Shown here: piece after piece, positions 30,008 through 41,559 of the stretch
Position numbering within the stretch: position 1 is the first letter of the stretch
Layout of the letters: each line of letters starts with the position of its first letter
NCBI RefSeq assembly: GCF_023898315.1
Contig: NC_064618.1
Span: 182,767,548 to 182,831,547, forward strand
Length of the DNA stretch: 64,000 nt
Direction: 5' to 3'
Origin: Schistocerca nitens
Lineage: Eukaryota; Arthropoda; Insecta; Orthoptera; Acrididae
Position numbers and translations under genes: made by a program
Notes under the pieces: generated by a model
What the model saw: only the letters and a program-made list of their open reading frames with translations
Database searches by the model: none
Told to the model about the DNA's origin: nothing

Positions 30008-31427
30008 CACTCCTGGAAATGGAAAAAAGAACACATTGACACCGGTGTGTCAGACCCACCATACTTGCTCCGGACACTGCGAGAGGGCTGTACAAGCAAT
30101 GATCACACGCACGGCACAGCGGACACACCAGGAACCGCGGTGTTGGCCGTCGAATGGCGCTAGCTGCGCAGCATTTGTGCACCGCCGCCGTCAGTGTCAG
30201 CCAGTTTGCCATGGCATACGGAGCTCCATCGCAGTGTTTAACACTGGTAGCATGCCGCGACAGCGTGGACGTGAACCGTATGTGCAGTTGACGCTTTGAG
30301 CGAGGGCGTATAGTGGGCATGCGGGAGGCCGGGTGGACGTACCGCCGAATTGCTCAACACGTGGGGCGTGAGGTCTCCACAGTACATCGATGTTGTCGCC
30401 AGTGGTCGGCGGAAGGTGCACGTGCCCGTCGACCTGGGACCGGACCGCAGCGACGCACGGATGCACGCCAAGACCGTAGGATCCTACGCAGTGCCGTAGG
30501 GGACCGCACCGCCACTTCCCAGCAAATTAGGGACACTGTTGCTCCTGGGGTATCGGCGAGGACCATTCGCAACCGTCTCCATGAAGCTGGGCTACGGTCC
30601 CGCACACCGTTAGGCCGTCTTCCGCACACGCCCCAACATCGTGCAGCCCGCCTCCAGTGGTGTCGTGACAGGCGTTAATGGAGGGACGAATGGACACGTG
30701 TCGTCTTCAGCGATGAGAGTCGCTTCTGCCTTGGTGCCAATGATGGTCGTATGCGTGTTTGGCGCCGTGCAGGTGAGCGCCACAATCAGGACTGCATACG
30801 ACCGAGGCACACAGGGCCAACACCCGGCATCATGGTGTGGGGAGCGATCTCCTACACTGGCCGTACACCACTGGTGATCGTCGAGGGGACACTGAATAGT
30901 GCACGGTACATCCAAACCGTCATCGAACCCATCGTTCTACCATTCCTAGACCGGCAAGGGAACTTGCTGTTCCAACAGGACAATGCACGTCCGCATGTAT
31001 CCCGTGCCACCCAACGTGCTCTAGAAGGTGTAAGTCAACTACCCTGGCCAGCAAGATCTCCGGATCTGTCCCCCATTGAGCATGTTTGGGACTGGATGAA
31101 GCGTCGTCTCACGCGGTCTGCACGTCCAGCACGAACGCTGGTCCAACTGAGGCGCCAGGTGGAAATGGCATGGCAAGCCGTTCCACAGGACTACATCCAG
31201 CATCTCTACGATCGTCTCCATGGGAGAATAGCAGCCTGCATTGCTGCGAAAGGTGGATATACACTGTACTAGTGCCGACATTATGCATGCTCTGTTGCCT
31301 GTGTCTATGTGCCTGTGGTTCTGTCAGTGTGATCATGTGATGTATCTGACCCCAGGAATGTGTCAATAAAGTTTCCCCTTCCTGGGACAATGAATTCACG
31401 GTGTTCTTATTTCAATTTACAGGAGTG
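30008..31427 (+). mobile_element. Tc1-like element, family E (DD32E), copy 2
   Basis: Ends CACTCCTGGAAATGG and complement of CACTCCTGTAAATTG, with TA at 30006-30007 and 31428-31429. The length is 1,420 bp. It is almost identical to copy 1. Confidence 0.95.
30252..31272 (+). pseudogene. Tc1-like transposase, family E copy 2, two lesions
   Basis: The start MPRQRGREPYVQLT is intact. A 2-bp deletion near 30293 (GACGGACTTTG in copy 1, GACGCTTTG here) shifts the frame after 14 residues. A G-to-T change near 30676 turns the Glu codon of RREW into TAA. The rest, including SDES, FQQDNARPH and SPIEHVW, is otherwise intact with the same 32-residue spacing. Few differences elsewhere show that the inactivation is recent. 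Confidence 0.92.
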
Positions 31428-31429
31428 TA

Positions 31430-33157
31430 AGTTTCAGGGAGGAGTAGAGATCAACCTTCTGTGGGATGTATGTATTACACTTCACAAAATGGACGTAATC
31501 GACATTCAAGAAATGTTCAGGAAACCATTAACTTACGCCGTGAGCAGCCTATAAAAAATGGCGCACCACAGAGATCACGAAAGTTCGCACCATCAAGATC
31601 TGAGGCGAACTCCTTGGGAGTTACAAACCGTGCAGGACGTTCAGATAGGTATCCAACCTTAAAGAGTGATGAGAACTAATGGAATGTGATGGCACACAGC
31701 CGAATGAGAAATAGTCTGTTGTTGAGATTATCGTTAAATTGGCTATCATTTAAGGCCTGTCTGCAGATAGTGCGATAACGTGTTTTATAGACACTGAAAA
31801 AACAAACATCTGGAGCTGAGTTCGTCAGCTGGCTCCGTATGGTACGAACTACAATGTCACAGTCTTGCCAGGAGGGATACTCTGCTCTAAAGGAGTATGA
31901 TTTCTATACACAGACAAAGAATCAAGCAAAAGTATGTAATTTGACTAGCTATTGGTCAAAGGCAGTGCTCATAACATAGCAGCAGTTTTCTCAGATCCAT
32001 TTTCCAGCTTGGTTGCTCTCACGTAAATATTCCCTATTGCCTTTGCCAGATCACGCATACGAGAAATAATCGTAAGGAGAAGAACACATACAATTTCTCG
32101 CAGCACAATAAGCAACTCTCTAGCCAACTTACCACCTAGTTTAACAGTCGGCATAATTACATAGGAATGAGTTACGACAATGATCTTGACACAATGTTCT
32201 TGGTACCTCTGATTTCCAGGGTTCCTTATTTAGCATTTCCGCTTCAAATCCCGATTGCGTGAAGTTGAAAACAAATTCCTTACTCAACGATTGGATAAGT
32301 CTACTTATTTCCATCTACAAATTTTCGGTCCGACTCCGCAGTTTGCTGTGCATAGTCAAGTTGACGCTTTGTTTGAAATTTCGTTGTCTTACGTCTTTTT
32401 ACCTCTTCCACTTCTGTAGCACTGTTTAAAGTTATGCAGCCATCTACTACTTTCCACGAAATGACTGTAATCTGTATCGCGAACAATTTGATATGCATGA
32501 CGTAGTAGGTCATTGTCATGCACATCCTGTTAATTGTATCGAGCATACTTGAAACGCGCAAATACTAGTTTTTGTAACAAGTGCGCCTTGTCATCCCTTG
32601 AATATCCGAAGCTTTTCCTACGCACTACGCGAAATCAGATCGTAACTGTTTTTTTTTATTATGCTGCGAGTGATCTTCCATGTATGTAATTATGTTTAAT
32701 ACCCGCTCCTTGGACAACGGTTGCCCTTTTCTGCGTTTCGCTGGAGACGGGATTTGTGGCTTTACGACGGACAGGAATGATGAACTACATGGCTCGACAC
32801 AGAATTCAGAATCTCTTTCACTTGTTAACCGCGTATTGTCGTCATTTTACTCCTCATATACATTGTTCACACAGTCGAGCGTATATGACACCACACATTT
32901 TAGTGACGCAACTTGCAGAAATTATCTCAGAAACGGCTCAACATATCGAATTTTCTCAGAACAACTAACCCTACAACGCCCTTACGAGGTTTTCAGACTA
33001 TTTCTGTTCTCCCTGTTTTGGGAGTACAATTTTTCTAATGGTTTAAATGCTATTGTAATTAAAAGTGGCTGCGGCAAGAGAAACAAAAACGCATTTTTTA
33101 GAGCAGAGCATTTTCTTTCCCGCAGTCGGTGTTGTTTAAAAAAATATGTGTTGTCAT
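31430..33157. other. Unassigned stretch
   Basis: 1.7 kb with no recognisable element. A plus-strand frame of 163 codons at 32680-33171 has no motif, signal peptide or family resemblance that I can see, and I do not call it a gene. Confidence 0.5.
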
Positions 33158-33783
33158 TGAGGGCGTGCTGAAATGTCGAGCCTCGGAATTTTTAAATTTT
33201 TAAATAAAATGAATGTTATTAACATTCTGCATCCTTATTCTTCACATTTGCATGCTAGCAGCTTCGTGTCGCTAGAGGGTTTCAGAAAGTAGCCCGTATC
33301 ATGCCCGACCGAAACATAACTGTCCCCCGCGTAGAAAACAGTGCTCTGCAATTTAGTTTCGAATTCGAAGACGTCGTCCACACCTATAACACCCTTTCCC
33401 TCAGCCTGATAATGTCAGACGACACGCAAGCACTGCGACATCTGTAACATTCGGACGCCTTGCGTCCACTGTTACCGATCATCCTCTATAAATTCGATTT
33501 TCATCTTTCTCCAAAACATAAGGAACTCCATCGAGGAATTCACTTTGATACTGAAGAAGCGGGGCAAACAGAGGTGACGTTGCGGCTAAGTAAACAAAGT
33601 CAACCATTCTACAGCGATGGTATCTCTCTTTGAGAGATATGTGTTCGTCGCAAGGGTGACTGTGATTGACAAATAAATATTAATAAGAAAGATGTAGAAT
33701 GTTAATAACGTTTCTTTTATTTTTAAAACTCTGAAAGAGCTCACCTAAAAAATACGGAGGCAGTACTTTTTATCACTTCTTCG
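33158..33783 (+). mobile_element. Mariner element F, internally deleted, diverged
   Basis: The degraded left end GAGGGCGTGCTGAAATG and the right end, complement of CGAAGAAGTGATAAAAAG, with GGAGGCAG inside, match the terminal pattern of the copy at 49587-50020. Near 33515-33640 broken frames give KHKELHRGIHFDTEEAG and QPFYSDGISL, the C terminus of a mariner transposase. The catalytic middle is missing. ATGTTATTAACATTCT occurs near both ends in opposite orientation. Confidence 0.7.
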
Positions 33784-33785
33784 TA

Positions 33786-34840
33786 AGTCCATCTGAATGT
33801 TTAGTCAAGTATAGCTTAAAATTTGGAGTTATTCCGTCAATAATTCTTCGAGATTTGGTTCCAGTATTATATATGTTGTATACTCGTCGCCCTTGTAGGC
33901 TCTTATACCGCAAGGAAGGAAGGGAGACGATGATATTATGGGTGACCGGTATCCCCTTCCTACAACACAAATGCACACACGGATTAGTACAGTTTTTCAT
34001 TTACGAGAAGTTGCTACTTAACTTGAATAGAGTACATGTTCGTGGTACAAGCTCATCAGTAATAGTTCTTGTTATTACATCAAGTCGCTATGTACTGTCG
34101 TGGCTTGCTATGTGAACTGACAGACTCCAACTGGTATATGAGTTACTGAGTCAGAGAGTTAGTGAGGTCCTCCAGTCAGCGGCGGTGGCCTAAACACATG
34201 CTGTCGAGAGAGCGTTGGCGTCGTGTTGCTTGTTGGTGCGTCTCTGGCCTCTCTCCTGATAGGAGCGCTTGATCCAGCGCCTACTATCGGTCTTCGCGCT
34301 ACATCTTTTCCGACCGGTGTGCTGTCGACAGCTTACGCCAGCATGATATATTTTAAATATTTATTTGAACATTATAAATACAAGTATTTCAAAAGCGCAT
34401 ATATTCTACATTCCTGCAAACGTCTTTTGCAGACGTATGTAAAACTCTGAACGCAAATTGATCAAGTACTTTTTGAGATTTTTGCTAACAATCTTCCTCG
34501 TTGTGTATTACATACATATATGGCGCTCCAGTAGATACATAAAAACACATGTGTATTCAAATGCATCATACTGTCGAAATTTCAAAGAAATTGGTAAAGA
34601 ATTTTTGGAAATTTAAGATTTTGAACAAATGAACTTTACCTTTTTGTTTATGTAGACCGTTATTATATATATTTATGTAACGTATACAAAATCTGAAACA
34701 TGGAACTTAGGAAGGCAGGATTTGGTGTGGATGGGGCCTTATTCAGCTACCATTGGTTGCTCAGTTTTTTTTAAAAAAAATCACGTACACTTTATTTGAA
34801 ACCAATTGCAAATGAGGTTGACAATAAGGAACATTTATCA
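33786..34840. other. Unassigned stretch
   Basis: A G+C-richer part near 34,130-34,345 is followed by A+T-rich DNA. No gene or element is recognised. Confidence 0.5.
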
Positions 34841-34846
34841 AATTTG

Positions 34847-35480
34847 ACTATTAAGACACAATTTCTAGTAAAAAAATTCTTACACAAGTTGCACTCATGG
34901 CTGAAGACCTTATTGACCAGAAATTCAAATTATTTGGTGGCTGAAGGCCTGGATAGAAAATTCTTAAGAACAATTAAACTTCTCCAAGAGATACTAATAT
35001 TTTTTATAAAAACACTATCTTCAAAATTTCACTATTAAAAGACAATATCTAATTATAAATTCTCTAGACAAATTGCGTTCACAGCTGAAGGCCTTATTGT
35101 CCAGAAATTCAAATTATGTGCCGGCTGGAGGCCCCAACTCAAAAAGGCAATTTAACAGCTGAAGGCCTGGATAACCATTCTTAAAAACAAATAAACTTCT
35201 CCAAGAGACACTAAAATATTAAATAAAAAAGGAAAAACACACTCATCAAAATTTCACTATTAAGAGACAATATCTAATTGAAAAATTCCTTTAGACAAAT
35301 TTCATTCACGGCCAAAGACCTTATTGACCAGAAATTCAAATTATTTGCTGGCTGAAGGCCCCAATAGTAATAACTCAAAAACAGTTTAATGGCTGAAGGC
35401 CAGGATAACAATTCTTAAGAACAGTTGAACTTCACCAACCACACTAAACTATATTTTAAAAAAACACAATCATCACAATG
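34847..35480. repeat. Three-unit tandem repeat of about 184-225 bp
   Basis: Units start at ACTATTAAGACACAA (34847), ACTATTAAAAGACAA (35031) and ACTATTAAGAGACAA (35256). Each contains CAGAAATTCAAATTAT and one or more GCTGAAGGCC-like boxes, followed by an AAACTTC or GAACTTC stretch. Units differ by indels and substitutions, so the array is old. The host element is unknown; such arrays occur in untranslated parts of insect retrotransposons. Confidence 0.85.
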
Positions 35481-36429
35481 TGATCAAACCAAGAGAGAAG
35501 TGGGCCTCAGACAATGCTAGAAGGATCAGCCTGGGAAAAGTCACTCAACTTCGTAACCGACGAGACAGGCAGCCAAGAGTTGTATTCACTTAACCGGATG
35601 GCAAATCTGATTAGTGACAGTTTAAACGCAGACCAACACTCATGCAAAATCTGCCTAGCGTCTGCTAACCAACACAATGATGACATAACCTAGACAAGGC
35701 AGAACCGGCAGAGAGCACTGCGTCTTCAGAATCCGGTGTTTAGAACATCCAGAAGCAGAAGGAACCAGTACGACCAAGGTAGTCTGAAAGAACAAAATAT
35801 CCGAACCACAATCAAGGAGGCTGTCGAACTACACGCCTTACCGGACAGCAGCGGCAAGTCAAGGAAGAGCACACTGCCGCGAAAATACGCTAACCTCCAG
35901 GGCAGGTAACTGGGGCGTTAGCGGCCACTAGGCAGCAAAATACCGCTGGTTGAACTTCGTGAATAAACACAAGGAATTCAATGATTAATAATAAGAAGTG
36001 GAGGACGCTAATTAATTTCGCCAACTCCAAACACTCTGCTCGTTGCTATTCGTCTCAGCGACCCTGAGAGCGGCAACGCACGAACAAACGGCGTGCCCTC
36101 AAAATAGTCGAGATTTCACTACTTCGTTAATGTTCACTCAACTTAAACGGCCTGGGTCGGTGGACAACGAGGTTGTGGCCCTCGCAATTACAGTGCCTCG
36201 ATCCTGCAATGCCTCCTTGCCACCAGCGGTCCCGTCATGTCATCACGCTGGCAGTCCTCCCTCCAGCTCCATCCCAACCAAACTACCGACACACTCGACC
36301 TGGAAAACTCTTGACGTCCTTTCACAGATAGCACCACGATACTAGATATCGATAAAAGTTGCTGTTGCCACTCGCAGACAGACAATGCTCGCAAACGTGG
36401 TGGTGCCACTAAACACAAGAAGAAAACGA
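35481..36429. other. Unassigned stretch
   Basis: No recognisable gene; possibly the rest of the element that carries the tandem repeats. Confidence 0.45.
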
Positions 36430-36522
36430 GACGCCACTATCCCTATTCAAAAACTCGAGTGTGTAGGACATGTCAAGAAGAGGATGGGAACACGTCTGCG
36501 TAACCTAAAAACCAAGCTAACA

Positions 36523-36599
36523 AAAAAAAAATGGTTCAGATGGCTCTGATCACTATGGGACTCAACTGCTGAGGTCATTAGTCCCCTAGAACTTAGAAC
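36523..36599 (-). mobile_element. SINE fragment of 77 bp, severely truncated
   Basis: Only the 3' body remains (poly-A side and CCCCTAGAACTTAGAAC), yet it has a 12-bp duplication, ACCAAGCTAACA, at 36511-36522 and 36600-36611, so it was inserted as a short piece and not deleted later. Confidence 0.88.
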
Positions 36600-36671
36600 A
36601 CCAAGCTAACATAAAACTGTCTGATGGCAAGACAATAAAATGTGCTGGAAGACTAATGGTCAAAGTAATTG

Positions 36672-36886
36672 TCCGCAGCTCGTGGTCGCGCGGTAGCGTT
36701 CTCGCTTCCCGCGCCCGGGTTCCCGGGTTCGATTCCCGGCGGGGTCAGGGATTTTCTCTGCCTCGTGATGACTGGGTGTTGTGTGACGTCCTTAGGTTAG
36801 TTAGGTTTAAGTAGTTCTAAGTTCTAGGGGACTGATGACCATAGATGTTAAGTACCATAGTGCTCAAAGCCATTTGAACCATTTGA
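36672..36886 (+). mobile_element. SINE with Gly-tRNA-like head, full length
   Basis: Plus strand. The head is CTCGTGGTCGCGCGGTAGCG with B box GGTTCGATTCC, and the shared body ends GAGTTTAAGT-like to CCATTTGAACCATTTGA. An 11-bp duplication, CAAAGTAATTG, is at 36661-36671 and 36887-36897. Confidence 0.92.
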
Positions 36887-37532
36887 CAAAGTAATTGATG
36901 AATTACAGGAATGTTACGGGAAGGCCATTAGAGATAACTGTGACAATTTAGAGAAGATGAAAAGAGCTGTTTGGAGCACTTTCTTTCATCGAATATCAAC
37001 CGATGAATAGCCATGTCACGCTTTGTGTCCACCTCCACTAAACACTTAGTGTAAATATAGGCAAACTGAATTTTTTGGCACCCTGCATGAATTTACACAT
37101 CAACATTCTCTTCCTTTGGCAGTAATGGAGGCAATCAAACCTATTTACAGAGATTTGGCAAATCCTGAGCTACTAAAGAAGTGTTTACATGGGAAGACCC
37201 AGCATGTGAATGAGTCCTTCAATAATGTTGTGTGGTTCCGTGTGCCTAAAAATGTAATTGTTGGCTTTATGATTCTAAAGTTAGAAGTGTCTGATACTGT
37301 AATAACTTTTAATGGTAGGAACTATGAAAGAGTTAAGGTTCTCGAGAGGTTAGGGGTAAGATTTGGACAGAACAGAGCTAAAGGACTGCGGGAACCGGAT
37401 GAGCTTCGTGTACGTGAAGCAGAGTTAGCTGCTCAGCAAATGACGAAAGAAGCAAGAAAGAAAAGGAGGAGGCAAGCACTGGGCTGTTGTGACGTTGAAG
37501 AAGACACAGACTATTGGCCAGGGCAATTCTAG

Positions 37533-37940
37533 AGCATAAAAGATGCAGAAATGTAAGTATGTATAATAATTTTTAATAAAAAAGTTTTAAACCTCAATAC
37601 CTCTGAATTACTTTTGTATAATAAATGATTCGTTTTCTAAACAAGTACTGATGGTAGAGGCATGAAATTCTCACAGCGTGCCAAGTGTGAGATTCAACAC
37701 ATATGGAAGTAGAATAATTAAAATATCCTGAGGTGCTTTGTTTTTATGTTCATTTATTTACAAAATTCTGTCAAAGATCTGAGTGTGTGAAGGAAAAGAT
37801 AACATGCCCCACAATACAATTTTAGTAATAATTCTAGTTCAGTGTATCGAGAAAGGTGCATTCAATAATTATGGAAAATTTTAAGTTGGTGTCTTAAAAA
37901 GTTTCCAAGATAATTGGTCACAAAATTCGATAATTTAACA
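37533..37940. other. 3' flank of the Mutator-like pseudogene, otherwise unassigned
   Basis: Contains AATTTTTAATAAAAAAG near 37567, a possible polyadenylation signal for the preceding pseudogene. Nothing else is seen. Confidence 0.5.
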
Positions 37941-38232
37941 TTGGTGGCGTAGGACATACAATGTCGTCTTGAAGAACATTGTGAACAATTGGATTGAATG
38001 ATTTGGCCAACAAGATACCCAACTTGAATACGATCGAACATTTATGGGACATAATGGAGGAGTCAGCTCGAGCACGAAATCCTGCATCGGCAACACTTTC
38101 GTAATTATTTGTGCAGGGGACTGCCAACGAGTTGTTGAGTTCAAGCTACGTCGAGTTGCCGCACTACGCCGTGCAAAAGCAGGTCCGACACGATACTGAA
38201 AGGTATCCCATGACTTTTATCACCTCAGTGTA
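37941..38232 (+). pseudogene. Tc1-like relic, family D, 3' end only
   Basis: Broken frames recall the ERMIWP and LNTIEHLW region (TTGAATACGATCGAACATTT near 38024). The terminal repeat GGTATCCCATGACTTTTATC is followed by ACCTCAGTGTATA. Only the last 290 bp is present. Confidence 0.75.
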
Positions 38233-39070
38233 TAACCATACAGTTTTTAGAAAAACAGTAAGCCAACTCCAGTTGATTTGTGTCTTCAGGCAAATAATTG
38301 CCTCTAGCCGACTCAGCGTGAACGGTACTTCGTATCCCCATTCGTAGGGGCCATGCCTTCTTAGACTCTGGACGTTTGTCATCTGACTTAGACGACCTTG
38401 AGGCCAGCGATGAGGATAATGAGGGGGTACCGAAGTCTATCGTTTTTTGCCTTATTATGGTACCATTTGTAAAGGATTGATTGTGTTCTGAGGAAACGCG
38501 GTGTGGTATGCTTTTCGACAACATTCCGAGAATAGCGCCCCGTAAAGAACGATCTTGGTTTGTGCAATGTGTATACAGTATCCAGCGAATTGCCGCATGT
38601 GATACGTCGGTCAGACCATCAGGACTGTGGGGGAAAGATGCGTCGAGCACAAACGCCATCTTCATCATTACAACAACTGACAAAATCTGAGATATCAAAC
38701 CCCCACTGGTACTTTTCATTTTATAGGATATAACAACACAGAGATTACAGTGTGTGTTCACAGTTACTGGGGTAGAGTTACTGAATAACCTATTGAGATT
38801 AAAATCAAGTGGCCTTACATAGAAATCCGGCGGTTTTTGTTTAAATTTTACGGGGAATCCTGATGTTTCGCTGGACAAAAAACAGAAGGACACAGCTAGT
38901 GCTACCAGATAATCCGTTGTTAATTACTATTTCGCTCTCGATTTGGTCTTAGGATCGTTACGGTGTGTATTGTCTTTCTGCAGAAAAAACCTTTAGTCTT
39001 GGTTCGTGTAGCTCTACATAAGGGCATGCACAACCATCCATTTGGTGAAACAGGTCCCTTTTTCCTGTTA
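38233..39070. other. Unassigned, contains a 222-codon minus-strand frame
   Basis: The frame 38225-38893 (minus) is long for this A+T-rich setting but shows no domain that I recognise, and it overlaps the end of a Tc1 relic. On the plus strand a frame at about 38360-38460 reads SDLDDLEASDEDNEG, an acidic stretch like the N terminus of piggyBac transposases; nothing further supports that. Confidence 0.35.
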
Positions 39071-39252
39071 AAAATGGATCTAAGCACTATGGGACTTAAC
39101 ATCTGAGGTCATCAGTCCCCTAGACTTAGAACTACGTAAACCTAACTAAGGACATCACACACATCCATGTCCGAGGCAGGATTCGAACCTGCGACAGCAA
39201 CAGCAGCGTGGTTCCAGACTGAAGCGCCCAGAACCGCTCGGCCACAGCCGCC
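39071..39252 (-). mobile_element. tRNA-derived SINE (class-II head)
   Basis: Minus strand, with the B-box complement GGATTCGAACCTGCGAC and head end CGGCCACAGCCGCCGG. The flanks CCCTTTTTCCTGTT and CCCCTTTTACCTATG are only roughly alike, so the duplication is decayed. Confidence 0.88.
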
Positions 39253-39685
39253 GGCCCCTTTTACCTATGTATGTGTGTTAGTTATGACGTGTCTCGTCAG
39301 GCTGGTGGGCGCGCAGCATCTCCCTGTCATCCTTCAACCTGTACAAATTTTGTACGATGACTACTTGATTCACCATGCAGGATCATTCTTGAGTAAGTCA
39401 GTCTACGGGACAGCTGACTATTTCTGGAACCGTTGCATATATTGTTCTCACTCTAATAAACGCTTTACTATAGCAAATATGAGCTTTTGATCCGACTTTT
39501 ACTCATTCAGTTGAACACTTTCCTATATCACCGCCATTCTGTGAGATTAAAACCTGGCTTGCTCACGGTGATGTTATAAACTATATACTGTTATTGTCTT
39601 AGTATTTGCGAATGCATGTTATTACATTACTACCGCTAATGATGCTTTTCAATGCATATTCACCGCTTTTTCACATTTGAACTTT
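39253..39685. other. Unassigned stretch
   Basis: Nothing recognised, apart from being just upstream of a hammerhead-like motif. Confidence 0.5.
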
Positions 39686-39697
39686 CTGAAGATGGTT

Positions 39698-39898
39698 CAA
39701 AAATGGTTCAAATGGCTTTGAGCACTATGGGACTTAGCTTCAGAGGTTATAAGTCCCATAGAACTTACAACTACTTAAACATAACTAACCTAAGGACATC
39801 ACACACATCCATACCCGAGGCAGGATTTGAACCTGCGACCGTAGCGGTAGCGCGGCCCCAGACTGAAGCGCCTAGAACCGCTCGGCCACTCCGGCCTG
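39698..39898 (-). mobile_element. tRNA-derived SINE (class-II head), full length
   Basis: Minus strand, with B-box complement GGATTTGAACCTGCGACC. A perfect 12-bp duplication, CTGAAGATGGTT, is at 39686-39697 and 39899-39910; the duplicated sequence is itself the start of a hammerhead-like motif. Confidence 0.93.
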
Positions 39899-39927
39899 CT
39901 GAAGATGGTTGCAGATAGCAACCGAAT
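39899..39927 (+). other. Hammerhead-like motif beside SINE
   Basis: CTGAAGA, T, a perfect six-pair stem GGTTGC/GCAACC with loop AGATA, then GAAT in place of GAAA. The final base departs from the consensus. A target-site copy of the first 12 bases lies on the other side of the SINE. Confidence 0.3.
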
Positions 39928-39928
39928 C

Positions 39929-40079
39929 GAGTTATCATACTTTAATTATGGCAACAAAATTGCGGCATTGAAAGTATTTTCGTTTAAAAACTTTAAAAAA
40001 ATATTTAATCAACCACATTAAGCCTGCACTTCCTCCCTGACAATTCCAGGCTTCACTGATGTTTAAATTCTTTACGTTT
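39929..40079. other. Unassigned spacer
   Basis: Nothing recognised. Confidence 0.4.
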
Positions 40080-40290
40080 TTCGTGAATTGACCATATAGC
40101 GCTTAGGATGAACACAACGGTATCTTCTAGCTGTGCTCACTCACTATACAAAATTTGTCGACAAAGGCTTTCGTTTCTCATCCACTGGAAGTGTCCAACC
40201 CATTTGAGTTTGCGACCAATGATGGTAGCTTCTATATTGTACATACCCACTTTGTCAAGAATAGTAGGAATATACGTACTTTGGCAGTGA
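40080..40290 (-). pseudogene. LINE C-terminal fragment
   Basis: On the minus strand 40108-40270 reads IGRKLKWVGHFQWMRNESLCRQILY, the motif that follows the reverse transcriptase in L1/RTE-type elements (consensus RRLRWLGHVxRM). Only this segment is present. Confidence 0.65.
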
Positions 40291-40480
40291 ATTATACAAC
40301 AAATACAGTTTGAAACATCAAAACATTCTTTTGTAAATACTCATCGTCAAAGTATTATAAAAACAAAGCTATACATATCAGTTTTATCACACGTAAGGAA
40401 AAAGACTTTTTATATATATCTAAACAATTCTTAAAACTCCTTAACAGGCACAACTGAAATTGATATCTGTGTAGATACAT

Positions 40481-40640
40481 AAAAATTCAGTGAACAACGG
40501 TGTTCAGGTTGACACCGTGTTCCTCGATTTCAGTAAGGCACTTGACACTGTCCCGCAATGCCGTTTAATGAAAAAAATACTAGTTTACGGAGTATGGGAG
40601 CAGACCTGAGATTGGATTCAGACTTCCTTGCAGATCCACT
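40481..40640 (+). pseudogene. LINE B, left part
   Basis: VDTVFLDFSKALDTVPQCRLMKK is the reverse transcriptase segment with the first catalytic Asp. A frameshift follows, then DSDFLADP. The element is interrupted here by LINE A and resumes at 43287. Confidence 0.75.
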
Positions 40641-41559
40641 ATACGGAGGAGGCGGCTACACGGGTAGCAGGGGCTGTGTGGCGTGGACTGGGCCTTTTTT
40701 TTTTAGATTAGAGGGTCTCCGGAAAACACAAGAAGGGCTTCAGTCACGAAGTGTGCAGACCGGACACAGGAAGAACGCAGATACAGGAGCTATCGGTATA
40801 ACAGTTTAGATTGTCGTAGTTATGTTAGGGAACTACCAGAGCTCCAAGCGCTGATAGAAAGCACTGATGCTCAAATCGTTATAGGTACTGAAAGCTGGCT
40901 TAAGCCGGATATAAGTTCAGCCGAAATTTTTGCGAAGAACCTAACGGTGTTCCGAAAGGATAGGCTAAACACGGTTGGTGGTGGCGTGTTTGTTGCTGTT
41001 AGAAGTAGTTTAACTTGCCGCGAATTAGTAAGGGCAGAGTTCATTGTTGGCAACAGGAATAAAATAATAATAAGATCATTTTACTGACCTTCTAACTCCG
41101 ATGATACAGTTGCTGAAAGGGTCAAAGAAAGCTTGAGTTTGATTTCATACACGTACCCGACTCATACGATAGTAGTCAGTGGTGACTTTTACCCTCGATA
41201 TGTTGGCGAAAATACATGTTTAATTCAGGAGGTCTGCATAAAATAACATCGGAAATTGAGATAAACGCATTAGTTGAAATTTATTTGGAGCAATTAGTTC
41301 ATGAGCCCAAGCAAATAGTAAACGGTTGTGAAAACACTCTTGACCCCTTAGCAACAAATAATCCCGAGTTAATAACGAGCATCAAAACCGATACAGGGAT
41401 TAGTGAACTCAGGGTTGTCTTTGCGAGACTGAATATTGTAATCTCCAAATCCTCCAAAAATAAGCGAAGGAAGAGTTACTAAACACACCCATCTGAAATG
41501 CCTTCACAAAAGAAGACGAAGTAAATATTCCAGAATTCGAATCGAGAACAGCTGCCAAC

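Larger units (their letters stand above)
36430..37532 (+). pseudogene. Mutator-like transposase-domain pseudogene
   Basis: Segments in order: IQKLECVGHVKKRMGTRLRN (about 36450-36510), LSDGKTIKCAGRLMVKVID (36640-36670), ELQECYGKAIRDNCDN after the SINE, WSTFFHRISTDE followed by a stop, HQHSLPLAVMEAIKPIYRDL, and LLKKCLHGKTQHVNESFNNVVW, ending GQF at 37532. This matches the Mutator-like transposase domain proteins seen in several insects. The open frame 37116-37532 (138 codons) is the intact C-terminal part. Two SINEs (36523-36599 and 36672-36886) and a stop near 37006 break the gene. An AATAAA follows near 37576. It may derive from a transposon or a repeated gene family. Confidence 0.65.

Noticed and set aside
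32680-33171. A 163-codon plus-strand frame as a host gene
   Set aside because: No motif, no family resemblance and it ends within a deleted mariner terminus.
34847-35480. A CRISPR-like or satellite array
   Set aside because: Only three units of unequal length with internal indels; no short repeats with unique spacers, and the setting is eukaryotic.
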